Shown piece by piece: positions 33,249-45,597 of a stretch of 64,000 bases of DNA (position 1 is the stretch's first letter; the number at the start of each line of letters is the position of its first letter). A program made the position numbers and the translations under genes. This DNA comes from Alectoria sarmentosa (taxonomy: Eukaryota; Ascomycota; Lecanoromycetes; Lecanorales; Parmeliaceae): the NCBI GenBank assembly GCA_009733775.1, contig WOGZ01000041.1, forward strand, positions 62,001 through 126,000. The letters run 5' to 3'. Under the pieces are notes generated by a model. It was not told where the DNA came from, made no database searches, and saw only the letters and a list, made by a program, of their open reading frames with translations.

Positions 33249-35427
33249 TGTGCTGTTGGAACTTTGAGGAAATGACGCGGAAGGCCTATTTGTGTAGTCT
33301 GTATATGTATATGAGAGAAAGTCGTCGCGGTTTGATCCACTGCAAAGTTAAATTTCGTTTCGAAGGCTAGTAGAGCAGTGGTGAGTCGTAAAGTAGTGTT
33401 GAGTAGTAAAGTCTTGTTGAGTTGAGACTTTTGTTGCATTTGTTCAGAGGAGTGTCAAGACACGAGAGACGCCAAGAAGACTAACAATCACAGCAAATTT
33501 AGTGCTCCCGCAGGTACCTGCATCAATTATCAATACGGTTATGGCAAGCTCTCTATCTCTGCAAGCAAGGCACATGGAAGAAAACTTCTGGTTGGCAATT
33601 TGATCCGCTTCTTTACGTCTTCGAATTTGTGTACCAAATATTTTCCTCATACTCTATGGTAACCTCGTTGCTGAAGGAAACACTTAAATCGTTTACCAAG
33701 CCAGATGTACCTTTTGCGATTAGATTAGATAAATATCCGGAGTCTCCGGACTCGTGCCAAGGTGTCTCCTTCAACCCTCTGGACCCTTGGACTCTTACAG
33801 CCCTATAGCCGTAGGGCTGGCTGCGGTTGGGCCGAGGTTTCGATTCAAATCTCTAAATCGTGCACTACGTCAGATCATGAAGTACTACAACGTAGCAATA
33901 AAAATTGGCAACGCTGGCTCTTCATTACATATTCAAAGCATCTCGTTGTCGCTCTCTCTAAATGACTCCTTTGAGATTGAAACAGCGAAGAGCGATTTGA
34001 TATCTTTCACACTGATTGCAGCTATGCTGGCGCGAGCCTCGACCCAACTCTGATCAGCAATAAAGCACGAACCAGACCTACCTCCACCCCAGACACTATG
34101 TCTTACAGGTGCTGACATTTGATATCCCCCAGCCCAGATGCACGGGAGGCTTCCGCCGCGTGCCTGAATCGCTCTTCTCCACTCTGTTAGTATTCGAAGC
34201 CGCTTACATATTTGAGCTCTCTCTCCTACTATCGGTGTAGTGTTTAGTTCCCATCAGCGTGAAAACCACGACCCTCCTACACAGTTCTACAATGAGAGCT
34301 CTGTTCGAGAAGAGCCTGGTCACAAAGTTCGAGCTTTTGATGTTTCTTATAACATCTTCTTAGCAGCGCTGGTTATCAAGACGTTAAGGGATCAAGTCGT
34401 ATTAAAGTGACTGTTCCAGCGCCAATATCTGAGTGCACGCCGCCGGGAAATAAATACTAAACCGATAGCAAGAGGCGCCTAGAGGATGGGTGTGCCTAAT
34501 CCAGTTGATTACGAGAGGTCTTATTGTGTGGGAGCAAAGAGTGCACCAACAACTACCGCTGAACCATTCACACCGGCACAAGCTGTGGTTGTGACTGACG
34601 AATCCAAAGCTAACGCCATGCATCCGAGCAGAGACTGGAGCTTTTGATTTTGCTAGGGTCAATATTAAAGATTTCAGTTGCCCCTTGTGTTCAGTAGAAA
34701 GAAAACTGGGAACGAATTGACTGAAGGGTTCTCAAAGTGCTCTCCCCCAGAGAGGCGCCTGTCAAAGTCGACATGAAACATGGTAAAATATTATTCTACG
34801 ATCCAATTGACCTGGAACGAATACCAATAAATCTATTCCAATGATAGCTCGTGTAAGGTAAAGGCGAGTGGTGCTGGGTGATAATGGATCTGCTCAAAAA
34901 TGGAATACTCCCGCGGGACTCGTTGTCGTGGAATCAACACTTGGAACTCGAATATTTCTGAGATAATGCTGATGACAAACACCTCTCGAATCTTGACTGG
35001 GCATCTGCTAAGCCGTCAGCTGTGGGTGGCATTGCTCGAATCCTTCCCGTCCGCCTCGTCCATCCTTTCTTTGTTTTGCTTATACATGAGAACACATCGC
35101 TGCGGAGAAACATCCTCAATCAAGCATATAATATACAAGCCTCAGTGCTCGCATACTCGAATGCACACATCAAAACACACATTTGAGGAAATACAAACAA
35201 CGCGAATGATATGACTCTGAAAGAGACGAAATCGAAAGAAGAGTCATGTGTGGCTGTAAGACAGATATATATTATGCAACAGCTTGAGCCTAGCCTCTTA
35301 AGCGATTTACTAAGCCACAGTCTCACTGCAACAATGGGAAGCAACTCCCCCCCTTCCCCAACAAAAAAAGACCAAATCGTTTTTCTGAACACTTTAAAAA
35401 CCATCAGCCTGCTCACAACAGCCCACG
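33249..35427. other. Intergenic
   Basis: About 2.2 kb with no frame above ~105 codons and no domain recognised on either strand. Confidence 0.5.
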
Positions 35428-35874
35428 ATGCCACTCTTTGAGATAAATCGAGACGGGTGCTCGGCTGGCGAGCGCTTAGCCCTCAGTACTGCCCTCCACA
35501 AGCTTTCGCAGGAATTGGGCTGGCACATCAACAGCGTCCACGTCCATTTCCTTCAGTGGACTTTCGAACGCGATAACAGCTGTACCTATTTCCACGTAAA
35601 CCTACCTTGTTCTCGCTCTCTTTTCTTCTCCATTCACTGAAAACTGATATCCGGCCAGCGAGGTCGTGAACAGGATCAGTCCGCCGCTTTCATCAAAGTT
35701 TACGTCGGCAACATCGGTGCGGAGAACATGCAGAGATTGAGAGAGGGGATCGTGAAGACTTGGGCGGAGACGCTGAATGTGGAAAGGGAGAACTGGCGCG
35801 GAAAGAAGTACATGCCATCACATCAGTTGGGCTCTGTCTTCATAGTGCCTGGAGTGCTGCAGTGGGAGGGATAG
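35428..35874 (+). CDS. Tautomerase/cis-CAAD-like small enzyme
   Basis: Spliced 127-aa product; exons 35428-35595 and 35659-35874, intron 35596-35658. The protein starts MPLFEI, so processing of Met would expose Pro as N-terminal residue, the catalytic base in the tautomerase superfamily. The N-terminal region (ERLALSTALHKLSQELGW...VHVHFLQW) fits the helix-strand pattern of fungal tautomerase_3/cis-3-chloroacrylic acid dehalogenase-like proteins. The second exon carries FIKVYVGNI, RLREGIVKTWAE and ends VPGVLQWEG. Substrates of these fungal proteins are generally unknown. The intron join (TTC CAC | CGA GGT) is in phase. Similarity was judged by eye from length and the N-terminus, so the family call is moderate. 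Confidence 0.62.
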
Positions 35875-36373
35875 TAAGGCTTTCATTGCATTAAGCATTT
35901 GTCAAAACATGGTCCAGATGGCTAGGGCGGAAGAAGGTACGAGCGACGAGGTATGTCCATCCTTTAAAAGAAAAGTGGCTTTGTTTTTGATTCCGAAAGA
36001 TTTCCTGAGTCGAGATGCATATTCAGGAAATTATCCCTGACTTCTCTTTTCACCTCCTCCGAGTCCCCAGCCCGGGTGACCGTAGCCGCTTTCCCTCCCC
36101 CTCCCTACCTTTGTACAACCCCCTCTCTCTCCCTTAGCATTCCTTTTCACTCACCACCAAGCACAACCACCACTCTCCCCTTAATCTCAATCTCAATCCT
36201 ACAATCACCACACCCTAATTACATCATCAACCCCCATCCCATCCCCCTACCACCACCACCAACCCTACTCAAACCCAATCCAAACTCCAATCCTCCACCT
36301 TCCCCCCCCCCAAAAAAAAAAAAAAAAGAGAGACCAACGCGCCACCTTCACCGCCCAAGTACAACCCCCGTCC

Positions 36374-36404
<31 letters not shown>

Positions 36405-37207
36405 TATCCCAGTCCGCCCTCGAGGAAAATCCCTACCCTACCCTGAACCGAAATCTTTCACAACCTCCATGCCTGTTTTCCTTTCCCTCCCCCCCCAATC
36501 CCCCAAAAGGAATCAGATCCTTTAGGCAAACGATCGCCTCTACCTCCCCCCAAAGGAATCAGATTCTTTCCTTAGGCAAACGATCGCCTTCTACCTCTAC
36601 CTCCTACCTCCAACGTCCAACGTCCACATCCACATCCACATCATTCCGTCGGTCGTAGCTAAGGGAACGGGCGGGGGAGGATGTGAGGGATGTGCGTCAA
36701 GTAGGATTTTTTCTTCGTTCAAGGCTTTTTTATTGCGATGGGGGGGGGGGGGGGGGGGGTAGGGGGGGAACTTGGGCGGAGGTTTTCAGGGGGGGTTTGG
36801 TTGGGAGGGTTCGGTAAGGGAGGAGGAGAGAGAGGGGATGTATGTAGAGGGGATGTAGAGGGGATGTAGAGGGGATGTAGAGGGGATGTGGTGACGTATT
36901 TAGGGGAAGGATTGGACGGGTCATGGGTTGGATTGGGTTGGGGGGGTGGTATTGGGGCGTTTTGTGGGGGGGGCGAGAGAGAGAGAGAGAGGTTGTGGGG
37001 TTGTGGATGGGGCGTTGATTGATTGGTTGGGATGGGATGGGATGCTGGGACTTTGTTTGTGAGGTTATAAAATATTTATGATTCTCATCAATACTAGTCT
37101 ACAAGGTGTAAGTTTACAATCTGTCTGTCTATCCTAAGTCTACAAGATGTAAGTCTACAAATATATCTACCCTAAAGACCGTCACGTCCAATTTAGATTC
37201 TGAACAA
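35875..37207. other. Intergenic, C/G-homopolymer and microsatellite rich
   Basis: Contains a C-run/A-run near 36302-36328, (TCC)n near 36370-36400, and a tandem duplication with core AGGCAAACGATCGCCT (36500-36600). It also has a 20-G run at 36740-36759, GGGGATGTAGA repeats (36835-36890) and (GA)n near 36975. The 149-codon plus-strand frame at 36076-36525 is Pro/Leu low complexity and is not called a gene. Confidence 0.6.
36740..36759. repeat. Poly-G tract (20 G)
   Basis: Uninterrupted G run in an intergenic region; length is uncertain in any assembly. Confidence 0.85.
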
Positions 37208-39844
37208 TTACACGAAAACCACACCGACAACCACAGCAGCTGCGATCCAGAACCCCCTACCATCTAGCCTCTCGGCTCTGCCTTCGAATACCTCTCCCTC
37301 AACCCCAGCAGCCCTGATCGACCCACTCGCTCCACTCGGCGAAGACGACGCACTGGCCGCAACCCCCTTGGGCCCGAACCCCGCCAAGATCAACCCGCCC
37401 ATCATATCTGCACCCTGGCCACCAAGCGCGATCGTCTTCGCCCCAATCATCACATCGCCCATATTATCCAGAAATACCCTGGTCTCATCGATCGTCCAGC
37501 CGGTCGCACCGGGCAGTAGGGTACTGCCGGCGATCTGCACGCCTGTGGGCGCCGCCGTGATGAGCTCGTCGCCGATTCGAGTGGTCAGGCGGGTGCCGTC
37601 GAGAGCGAGGGTACGGGTGCCGAGGATGAGGGAGCCGGCTTTGTTGAGGGAGATGGGTTCGCTGTCGACGGTCAGGCCTGGGGCGCCGGGCTCAAGGGTT
37701 GCGCCTTGGATGACGACTGAGGAGGCAGCTGCCGTGATGATTTGGCTTCCGATGGTTGTGGTGATGGCACTCGGCCTCGCGAGTGAGATGGGGATTGTGC
37801 GATCGTCGATCATAAGGGCTGTCGTATCTAGGGATAGAGGCGTGCCCGACACGGTTGCAGCTGGGCCTCCGGGAGTGAGTGTCGTTCCTGCGACGTAGAC
37901 GCCATTGGAGAGGACTTCGAAGGTGAGCCCATCAATACTAGTTGTCTGCCCGTCGACTAGGGTGCCGGCAGCCGGCGGAGGTGTGGGCAAAGTCTGAACA
38001 GTGGGGTTCAGGGCAAGGTTATCGTTACTATCGAGTGACATTAGCGTACCTGCTATGGTACGTGGGGATTCTCCCGCATGCAAAATCTCTCCGTCAATGG
38101 CGACTGCACCTGCAAGAGGCGTTACCATATATCCTGCGATCAAGGTTGGATTGCCTGCTACTGCTGCTGGTGATGGCAGATGAACTATGGCATCGCCAAT
38201 GATGATGCTACTGCCTTGTATCATGGCGGCAGTGCCGGACACTGTGACTGGCGACCCATCAGGGTCTAAGGGCGCGCCATCGAAGCTGGTGCCGGAACTA
38301 TCGACAAGTATTGTGTGGGCGCCGACCATCATGCTGATTCCCCGAGGATCATCTGTCTTGGTAGTGTCGACTGCTGGTGAGCCTTGCGCTTGAATGCCGC
38401 TGTCCTGATGCGAAATCATGTTTGGAGAGTCGCTTCCTCCGTTTTGTTGGGCGTCAGCCACAACTGGAGCGCTCTGCTGACCCTGTCCTGCTGGATCTGG
38501 GATTTGTGGAAAGTCTACGCCTTGGGCGTCACTCTCTTGATGCGGGTTACTGGTTGGAAGAGTCTCATGCCCTGCACCCTGCTGAGGAATTGCCGCAACA
38601 GGAGCGTCTACGTGGCCCTGATTTCCTGGATCCGAACCCGTGTTTGATTCTGCGGTGGGTGCGACCGCCTCTCCAATCTTCGATTTCTGATCCGCTGATG
38701 CGTTTGAGGGATCCGACCCAGATCCATCAGCAAAGGGTTGGCCCTCGGCCGGCGTTTTGAGCGCAGAGCTCGGCGTCTGGACTGGAAGAGAGTGTATTGG
38801 TGAAGACGCAGGCTTTGCTTGAGTTGGAGAATCTGGAACGTTCGTCGGGCCTGGGACAAGAGCTATGGCTGGACTGAGGACTCTGGGCGGATCATAGCCA
38901 CCGAGTTGCTCAGCTGTACAGGTGCTCCACAAAGGGTCAATAAGTGAAAGATCTGATGGCATAGAGAGAAGCGCATCGCCTGCGAGAAAGTAACTCGAGT
39001 CAACGGTTTGACCTTTGCTGACACGATACCCTTGCCGAGAACATGCAGCTTCATTTATCACCTCATAGTCGGGTTGTGGGCTGTACAACCTTGTGTAATT
39101 GATTGCCGCCTAGCTTGTACCGTAGCAGTCACCGCCAGTGGATAAAGCTTCCGGTGCGTAGGCTCTTGTTACTCGGGTGTGTATCGAACCGACCTGGCTT
39201 CAAAAGCGCGAGACTTTCGACCACGAACCATTTATGTAAGAGCCGTTGGTATACGAATCATATGACCATAAGCCACTGTCGCAGTATTCGTCTGCCTGCA
39301 TTCCCCTATATATGACATAGACCGAAGGCGATGTGCTTCTTACAATGAGTACTTCTCCTTTCCATATAGGGGATGTACTGACAAAGTGTAACCATCGGAC
39401 ACCATTGTGTATGGTGCTGCGGAGATTGAGGCATTGGGAAGTCCTGACGTGGAGGCCTCGGGTCTCCAGTAGACTAATTGCATCGTAGAGGCTCCAATTT
39501 CACAGAAACTGCAGCTCGTTATCGCTCTGGTATTGGGACGAATCGTATTGAAGCTAGAGACATGTGCAGCACTTGTGTTCAGGCTTTTCCCTGACACAAC
39601 AGGTGCTGATATCACCGTTGCGGCAGATGTCCCGGACAAGAAATGTCGCCTGGTTTGTAGGCTGGCAAAGCTTCCGTCCGACCCATTCATAAAAGAAACT
39701 GCGCAAAATGTATCAGGTCAGTGACTTGAAGCGCAGTGACACTCGGATGTCAACCACCAAGAAGTTGCACTCACAGGCATCAGCTGATGTCTCTACAACC
39801 GAAAAACAACAAATCAACAACCAGGATATACAAAGTATCGACAT
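37208..39844 (-). CDS. Secreted, repeat-containing, probably GPI-anchored surface protein
   Basis: The main exon 39109-37208 encodes ~630 residues. I add upstream exons 39844-39775 (signal peptide MSILCISWLLICCFSVV), 39698-39383, and one starting at 39338 that continues TLSTSPSVYVIYRG. The donor of that third exon is unresolved. After a Pro/Ser/Gln-rich linker there are five ~45-50-residue beta-type repeats with consensus G-x-T/S-L-x-P-G-G/A-x-x-x-T-V-x-G/D-x-x-x-S-L-x. Examples are VAGTTLTPGGPAATVSGTPL and IQGATLEPGAPGLTVDSEPI. The C-terminus is Ser/Ala-rich, then GFWIAAAVVVGVVFV, as in GPI-anchor signals. A conserved PLWSTC-type segment sits near the start of the main exon. Such proteins are common, uncharacterised cell-surface proteins of Pezizomycotina; adhesion or wall structure is a guess. 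Confidence 0.75.
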
Positions 39845-41641
39845 TGTCAGAATATTCGCACAACAAAATGTTCACTGTAGACAATACAAGAGGGGACAGT
39901 GGTCAAGATCATGTAAGTCGAGAAAGGAGAAGACATTGCTGAATACCTACATCCTCGGCTCAGAGTCATCCCCCAATCAGTCTATGGACTACATCAAGAG
40001 CCCCTGAAGTATGTTGCATGTCAGCCTCCATGTAGTACGCCTGAGACATCTCCGCCGCCATGGAATGAATGCTCTTGAAGTTCAAGACGAAAGTCAGGAC
40101 ATTTCCAGTTCATGTCTACCAGCTGCAATGTGACGGATTTCGCAAATTCAGCCTCAGCAATTCACGGTAGAATTTTCTCCAAATATGAGAAGCGGTGCAC
40201 GTAGTAGGTGTAATCTCCCATGCTTGTCAGATATCTGCGCCGCCCACGTGCAAGCGGACCAATGGCTTTTATGTTTCGGTAAATGCGGAGTCGCGGTTGG
40301 AGAATGGCCAATCATCTTACCGGATATTAATAGAAGGATCTGCTCAACGTTATTGATCATATCGATTGGCTCGATTCAAACCTCTTAGGAATTTGGATCG
40401 CTCTGCATGTAATCGTGCCACGCACTTAGCTCGTCCCTCGCTGACAGGGCCAATTTTCATCTCGCAGTGATCTGACTACGACTCAGGGGCAACCAGGCCT
40501 CAAGACGGGTAGCTAATACTATGGCAGGGATTGAGTGAGTGTTGACAGCTTGTCTTTCAGTACGAACGGAATGATTTTTTTTACTTTGTGCTGGAGGCCC
40601 CTCAGCCATTTATGGGGGTAGTAACCAAGCCACGCTAGGTCCAATCGAGCCACTAGTGCTGCACGGGGGTCTGCAACCGTGACATGTCTTTCAAGCATTG
40701 GAAATCTCTTGCTTTTCTTCAGTCTTGGGAATTTGCTGACGACTAAATTTAAAAGCTCGAAAAGAACCTTATCGTCTTGCTTTCTGTGCCAATTTGTTAG
40801 GAATGTCAAGCTTTCTCATATAACAGAATACCGCTTTTCGCGAAATCTTTGAGCTTACAACATGTCAGAATGTCTAGTTTGGGTTCATATTGGAGCCGCG
40901 CAGCAGGTCTCGGGAGTTTCTTCACACCTTGGACAAGTCTTGCAACTCATACCGCAGTACGAATCCGGAGAAATGGTTCGGAAATGCTATCTCACAGTGT
41001 GATCGTTTCCTTACCCTTTTCCCATGATCATTTTATTTGTAGACTCAGCTATTTGTCGCTTCGATGGCAATCTCTGCAATCGTTCCATCATCGCATTTGG
41101 AAGTTTGCTGGCGTCGAGGCTTTGCCGTCCAACATGGCTGGAGACTCTGACCGTCCAAAGTTCAGACACTTGTACTTGTGCAGAGAATGCCTAATTGGTC
41201 TGCCGTGCTTTATATGTCCCAGGAAGAGACCCACGCATACGTGGTCAATACATCGATGAATTTCCTCCTTGGGGCTCGGCTCGTCCCAATATGCCGGTAG
41301 GGACAATTCCGAGGGTTTCCTATCAACTCATTCTTCTTCGATAGACATCGGGTGAGAGAATTTGCGAGTACGTCAGTCGCCTCCTTGTGTGTCTTGGGGC
41401 ACAGTCGGCTAGTCATATGTGTACCGAGGGGGCAATCCGCACGAAGAACGGTCATCGGATGGTCCTTGTTAATGTCCCACTTGCCAGATACGTGGAATTT
41501 AATGACGAACACTGTGATTGAATTTTCTGGATAAAGTATTGGTGTCACGATATCGGTAGTAGGTTGATTAAATTTATCGACTACCCTGTTGCATCGAGCG
41601 TGCATGTATCGACCAGCCATTCCAACAGCGCGCCATCGAAG
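39845..41641. other. Intergenic
   Basis: Frames at 40519-40809 (minus), 40849-41259 (plus) and 41210-41620 (minus) show no recognisable domain and overlap each other. No reliable gene. Confidence 0.45.
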
Positions 41642-42918
41642 CTAGACTGCCACCGTGGCTTTCCTCTTGTACTGGTAACGACTGATGCTCGCTCCGTATT
41701 CCGCAAAGCTGACGGGCTCAAACTTCACCGGGTGTTCGTCACTTACACACGAGGAGAAGCATGACACGGTCTTATCGGCGTCTGGTGCGACGAAGTATGG
41801 AATTGAGAAGCGTTGGCGGGTCACAGTCTCATGCATGTGGTTCGCGGAGGCGGCTCGGGGAGGAAGTGTGACGCGGTGACTCGCGGACGGGAACACGTCT
41901 ATAGCACGTAGTGTTATCTCAATTCCTAGGTCGGGGGAATGAACGCACCATTGCTGAATCTCTGGAGCATATCACCAATATTGAGGGCCAAGGCACCGGT
42001 AGTTGGCGCAGCCGGGACGAATGAGCCTGTATTATTTGGATCCTCAAACTCTAGGCCTCCGCAATCGTCCTGGAAGAGCATCGTAAACGAACTGTTTTGA
42101 GCATCAGCGTTGCCAAGAAAGATAGGGTAGCTGGTGGTAATGAAATGTTGATGCACGTACCTCCAATCACAGTGGGCAGGCATCCTAGCCACAACCTGTT
42201 TGCGCAATTTCTCCGTTGGAATGGGTGGATAGTGAAGAAGACGAAGTTGATTGTTGTGGCCGCTATGGAGTTCGAAGAGATAGCCTTTTTCGGCTTCAGT
42301 CAAACCTAAAGCAAGGCTTACTGCCTCCAGAATACGATGAGCTGCTTTGTCGAGTTTCCAGTAGAAAGTCATCATGAAAGAACGGAAGCCTGGCAAGACC
42401 TCTTCCGGGAGCCATATGTTTTGCTGCCCTGAATTGTCTTCGCTGCCAATCTCGTAGCTTTCCTAGTCAGGATTAATCAGAAGTCCCCCAGGAACCTATG
42501 TGGTCTTACCTTGAAGTCTTTGACCTGTCTGAGTGAGTCTCCATCTGTCTCGATTGCATCTTTGCTGTCTCTTTCTGCCTCAGAGTAGACCTTCTCCAGC
42601 CCCGGATGAGAATAGCCTCGACGACTTAGCTTTCAAGAGATGGTAACAGTTGAAGGAAGACGAACCTCTATGTGGCACAGGGCCATCTGGATGTGGTGCT
42701 TTCATCTTGTCATCATGAGAAAGGCTGTACAGCTTTTCTGACCAATCGAATGCTTCTCGTAGAAGATCCGGCTCGACGCCATGCCCCAGAATCTGCACAA
42801 AACCAAGGTCGTGACACGACTGGTACAGAGCCCGAGCAGACTCTAAACGTGCCTCAGTGTTGCCTTCCGCACCAAAGGCTGAAAGGTCCACGATGGGAAT
42901 GGATTTTTGTTCTGCCAT
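41642..42918 (-). CDS. 2-oxoglutarate/Fe(II)-dependent dioxygenase (isopenicillin N synthase-like)
   Basis: Spliced 353-aa product. Exons in transcript order are 42918-42666, 42616-42510, 42462-42161, 42091-41949 and 41898-41642; introns are 47-69 nt. The N-terminal DIOX_N region has IPIVDLSAF and GFVQILGHGV. The jelly-roll core has the iron triad: HCD in PAHCDWSSFTMLFQDD (split by intron 3) and the distal His in SASHRV, plus RQRFSIPYF, whose R-x-S binds 2-oxoglutarate. All ligands are present, so an active enzyme is expected. Relatives hydroxylate, desaturate or cyclise small molecules; many sit in secondary-metabolite clusters. The UstYa-like gene follows 1.6 kb away, separated by a MITE. 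Confidence 0.9.
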
Positions 42919-43418
42919 GTCAGCCGTAGAGATTCTGGGATAGATGACAATGAGTTTCTCGCAGAGTAAGCAAAGCGTTAGACGTGCCGGCGAGAAGACT
43001 ATATAAACACGAAGGATTTAAAAGGCAACAATCTCAAATACTTCATCCAAAAGTCCTTTAATGCTGGGGCCGAAATGCAGCTCAACCCGCTTATAACCAC
43101 GATGCCTGACGGACGAAGAGCCGAGGACGGAAGGGCCTTTGGATTTTTGAGTCAACGACCACGATTAGATTATTGCGAGGCGCGAGAGGGTTTGATCCTT
43201 CCGTATTTAGTGCTGATGATCAATGCTGGATGACAGCATGAAAACAAGTACATCTAAAGAAACGGATTTACTGATCAGCGTTTGTTGATGCCTACTTAAT
43301 GATGACAGAGACTGATGGGTCGGGGCGAGGGGGGCTTGCGCTTATTTTGGAAGTCGGCCCGTGCGGGACAGACCCACTTATTTAGTTGTCGCTCCATACT
43401 TGCCTCGGATTGTTGTTA
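42919..43418. other. Intergenic (dioxygenase promoter side)
   Basis: No gene. Ends at the TA target site of MITE copy A. Confidence 0.5.
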
Positions 43419-44149
43419 CTTTAAGGTCGGCAGGGGGTTTTTCGCAAGGATACCAGTAGCCTATCAGAAGCATCTTTCGTAGTCCATTCTATGAACAGGT
43501 TTGACAGGGTGATCATGCTTTTGCGATACATGTTTTATGCATATCTTTTATAGTAACGATGTTTTGAAAGTAAAATCTTGATTCGTATCAAGAATGTTAA
43601 GATACTCGTATACGATAAATATCGTAAGATTTCAACGCTGTTGAAAATCTCGTGATATGAAATTTTATCAACAATTTGTTGATAGTTTGTTGAGGAAACG
43701 AATCTCGTGAGAGCATTTTTTACTTGTACGAGCGTCAAGGTTTCGATTCGGGATTTAAATACGATAAGATACATTCATATCATTGTATTTCTGACTTCGG
43801 ATTTGGACGATTTAATCAAAGTTCCCCTTGGAGCGATGGGTTACGGGTTTGGCATGAGGGGTGGGGTGAATATCAAGGGGGAGGGGGAGGGAGTGAGGGT
43901 AGATAGTATACGCGAATCCTGTATTTGTAAAATACAGCTTAGTCATTAATGATATTTCCACGATTTCTTGAATTGAAGATCTGTTGAGATTTGAAAATGT
44001 TATGCAGATATTTTTTTAAAACGATCTTTTCCAGAAGTGAACGAAGCATTACTTTGTTGAGAGTCAAAATAGCTCAATATATTTCGTATTGAAAACTTTA
44101 TCGAGACTCTCTAGGAAGGATTGCGAAAACCCCTCTACCGCCCTTAAAG
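43419..44149 (-). mobile_element. TA-flanked MITE, copy A (731 bp)
   Basis: Terminal inverted repeats begin CTTTAAGG(T/G)CGG and run ~31 bp to CGCAATC-like sequence. TA lies on both sides (43417-43418 and 44150-44151), as after Tc1/mariner-type insertion. It is the same sequence as copies B and C but inverted. The interior is AT-rich without a transposase. The short frame 43535-43774 is similar to one in copy C only because the DNA is homologous. Confidence 0.88.
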
Positions 44150-44526
44150 TATCGTTTACTTGACGGGCCCGTCAACTCCTCGGCTCTTCGGCCCCGCAGC
44201 CCTTCACTCCAACTCCTTCGGACTCGGCCTGACATGCATCGGCCGTCTTTGCCGCAGGTGCAGAAACGAGGAATAATCCTACTGGTGTATTATACTCGTA
44301 TCGATTCTTACAAATTTTCGTATCCAAATTAGCGAGGATTAGCGAGAAACGCGTTAGGTTCGATTTCTCTAGGGTTAATGCCGTCCCATGAAATTTGTAT
44401 CATTCAAGCACTAAATGATCTGTATTTACGCCCTTGTAACATCTTCGTCGACGTTCAGTGCCTTTCTCATCCTTCTTCGAGGTCAAATCGCCCACCTATA
44501 CTTTCCACCATACAACACAGATCAGA

Positions 44527-45597
44527 ATGAAAGCAGCCACCAAAAGGGAAGGCCTCGAGAAGGACCCGATCGAGCTCGACCATTTCTTAGAGGAAGAGCA
44601 GGAGCACATCGCCACGATAGGGAGCTTAAGGCCGCTGAATCAACGTTTCTGGCCTTGGATTGTCCATCTTATCCTGTTCTCGATAGCTCTTGTGATGATA
44701 CTTGTGAATTCACGTACTGGGACTGGCTGCGTTCAAAAAAGTTCTTATTACTGTGCGCCATCGCGTCATTTTTGTGCAATCTCGTGGCACTGATCACGGC
44801 TCTGCATCAGCCCCAGTTCTCTCCCTTGTTAACGAAGGCCACCAAACTCTTCATTTTAACAACTCGGATTATACGTTCCGGGGTCCGCCCTCTGAAAGCG
44901 TGAGTGAAGCTTGGGATCGATTGACAGAAAGTATGTGCAAGCAGCATACCCTTCCTAAAATCTTAGACTTGACGTTAAGGCCTTCAGTCTATCCGTTCAG
45001 TATCCCAAGCCGCGAGACCCTCCAGAAAATTGGTGCCGACCCAGATACTTCTGTGGAGCTACCGGCCGAGTATGGCGGGGGCTATGAGGGAATTCTTGGC
45101 ATGACGCATCAGCTGCATTGCATTGTAAGAGAACATCTCTACCCTGCATAGTACAAGACAAATCCGCCCGGTACTGATTCTGCGTCCAGAAGAATCTGTG
45201 GCAATACAGCTACTACGACTACTTTCAAACACGAAACTCTTTGTTCGCGGATCCACCAGAAGCAATACACGGCCACCTCGGTAAGCAGTCGACGAGCAGA
45301 CTCCCTGATATGAGGGAAAGACTCTCTCCAAAGAGCCACGCAGCTAAACAATGTGGGCACTTAGATCATTGTGCCGACCTTCTACGCCAGAATATCCTGT
45401 GCCAAGCCGACGTCAGTATCATCACTTTTGACTGGGTCAAAGGTCGCAAGCATCCACAGCCGCACTATGGGAATCCCAAGAAATGCCGCAATTATGAGAA
45501 TATCTTGGCGTGGGCGGTGGAAAATCAGGCGCCAGTGCCACCTGGGAATAAAATTAGAAAACCAGACGGGGCGATGGAAAGGGAGATGCCTGGATAG
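44527..45597 (+). CDS. UstYa-family (DUF3328) oxidase-like protein
   Basis: Spliced 287-aa product. Exons are 44527-44752, 44811-45124, 45190-45280 and 45365-45597; introns are 58, 65 and 84 nt. An N-terminal hydrophilic segment is followed by one transmembrane helix (WIVHLILFSIALVMILV). The lumenal part carries the two family HxxHC motifs: HQLHC (just before intron 2) and HLDHC, which is created only by joining exons 3 and 4. EYGGGYEG and CQADVSIITFDW also match the family. UstYa proteins are proposed copper-dependent oxidases. In ustiloxin, phomopsin and related pathways they cyclise or oxidise ribosomal peptides; others act in polyketide or NRPS clusters. Both motifs are intact, so activity is plausible. 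Confidence 0.9.

Noticed and set aside
36076..36525. 149-codon Pro/Leu-rich frame
   Set aside because: Low-complexity pyrimidine tract with homopolymers; composition alone explains the open frame.
43535..43774. Conserved small protein shared by MITE copies A and C
   Set aside because: Similarity follows DNA homology with many amino-acid-changing differences and is not maintained in copy B.
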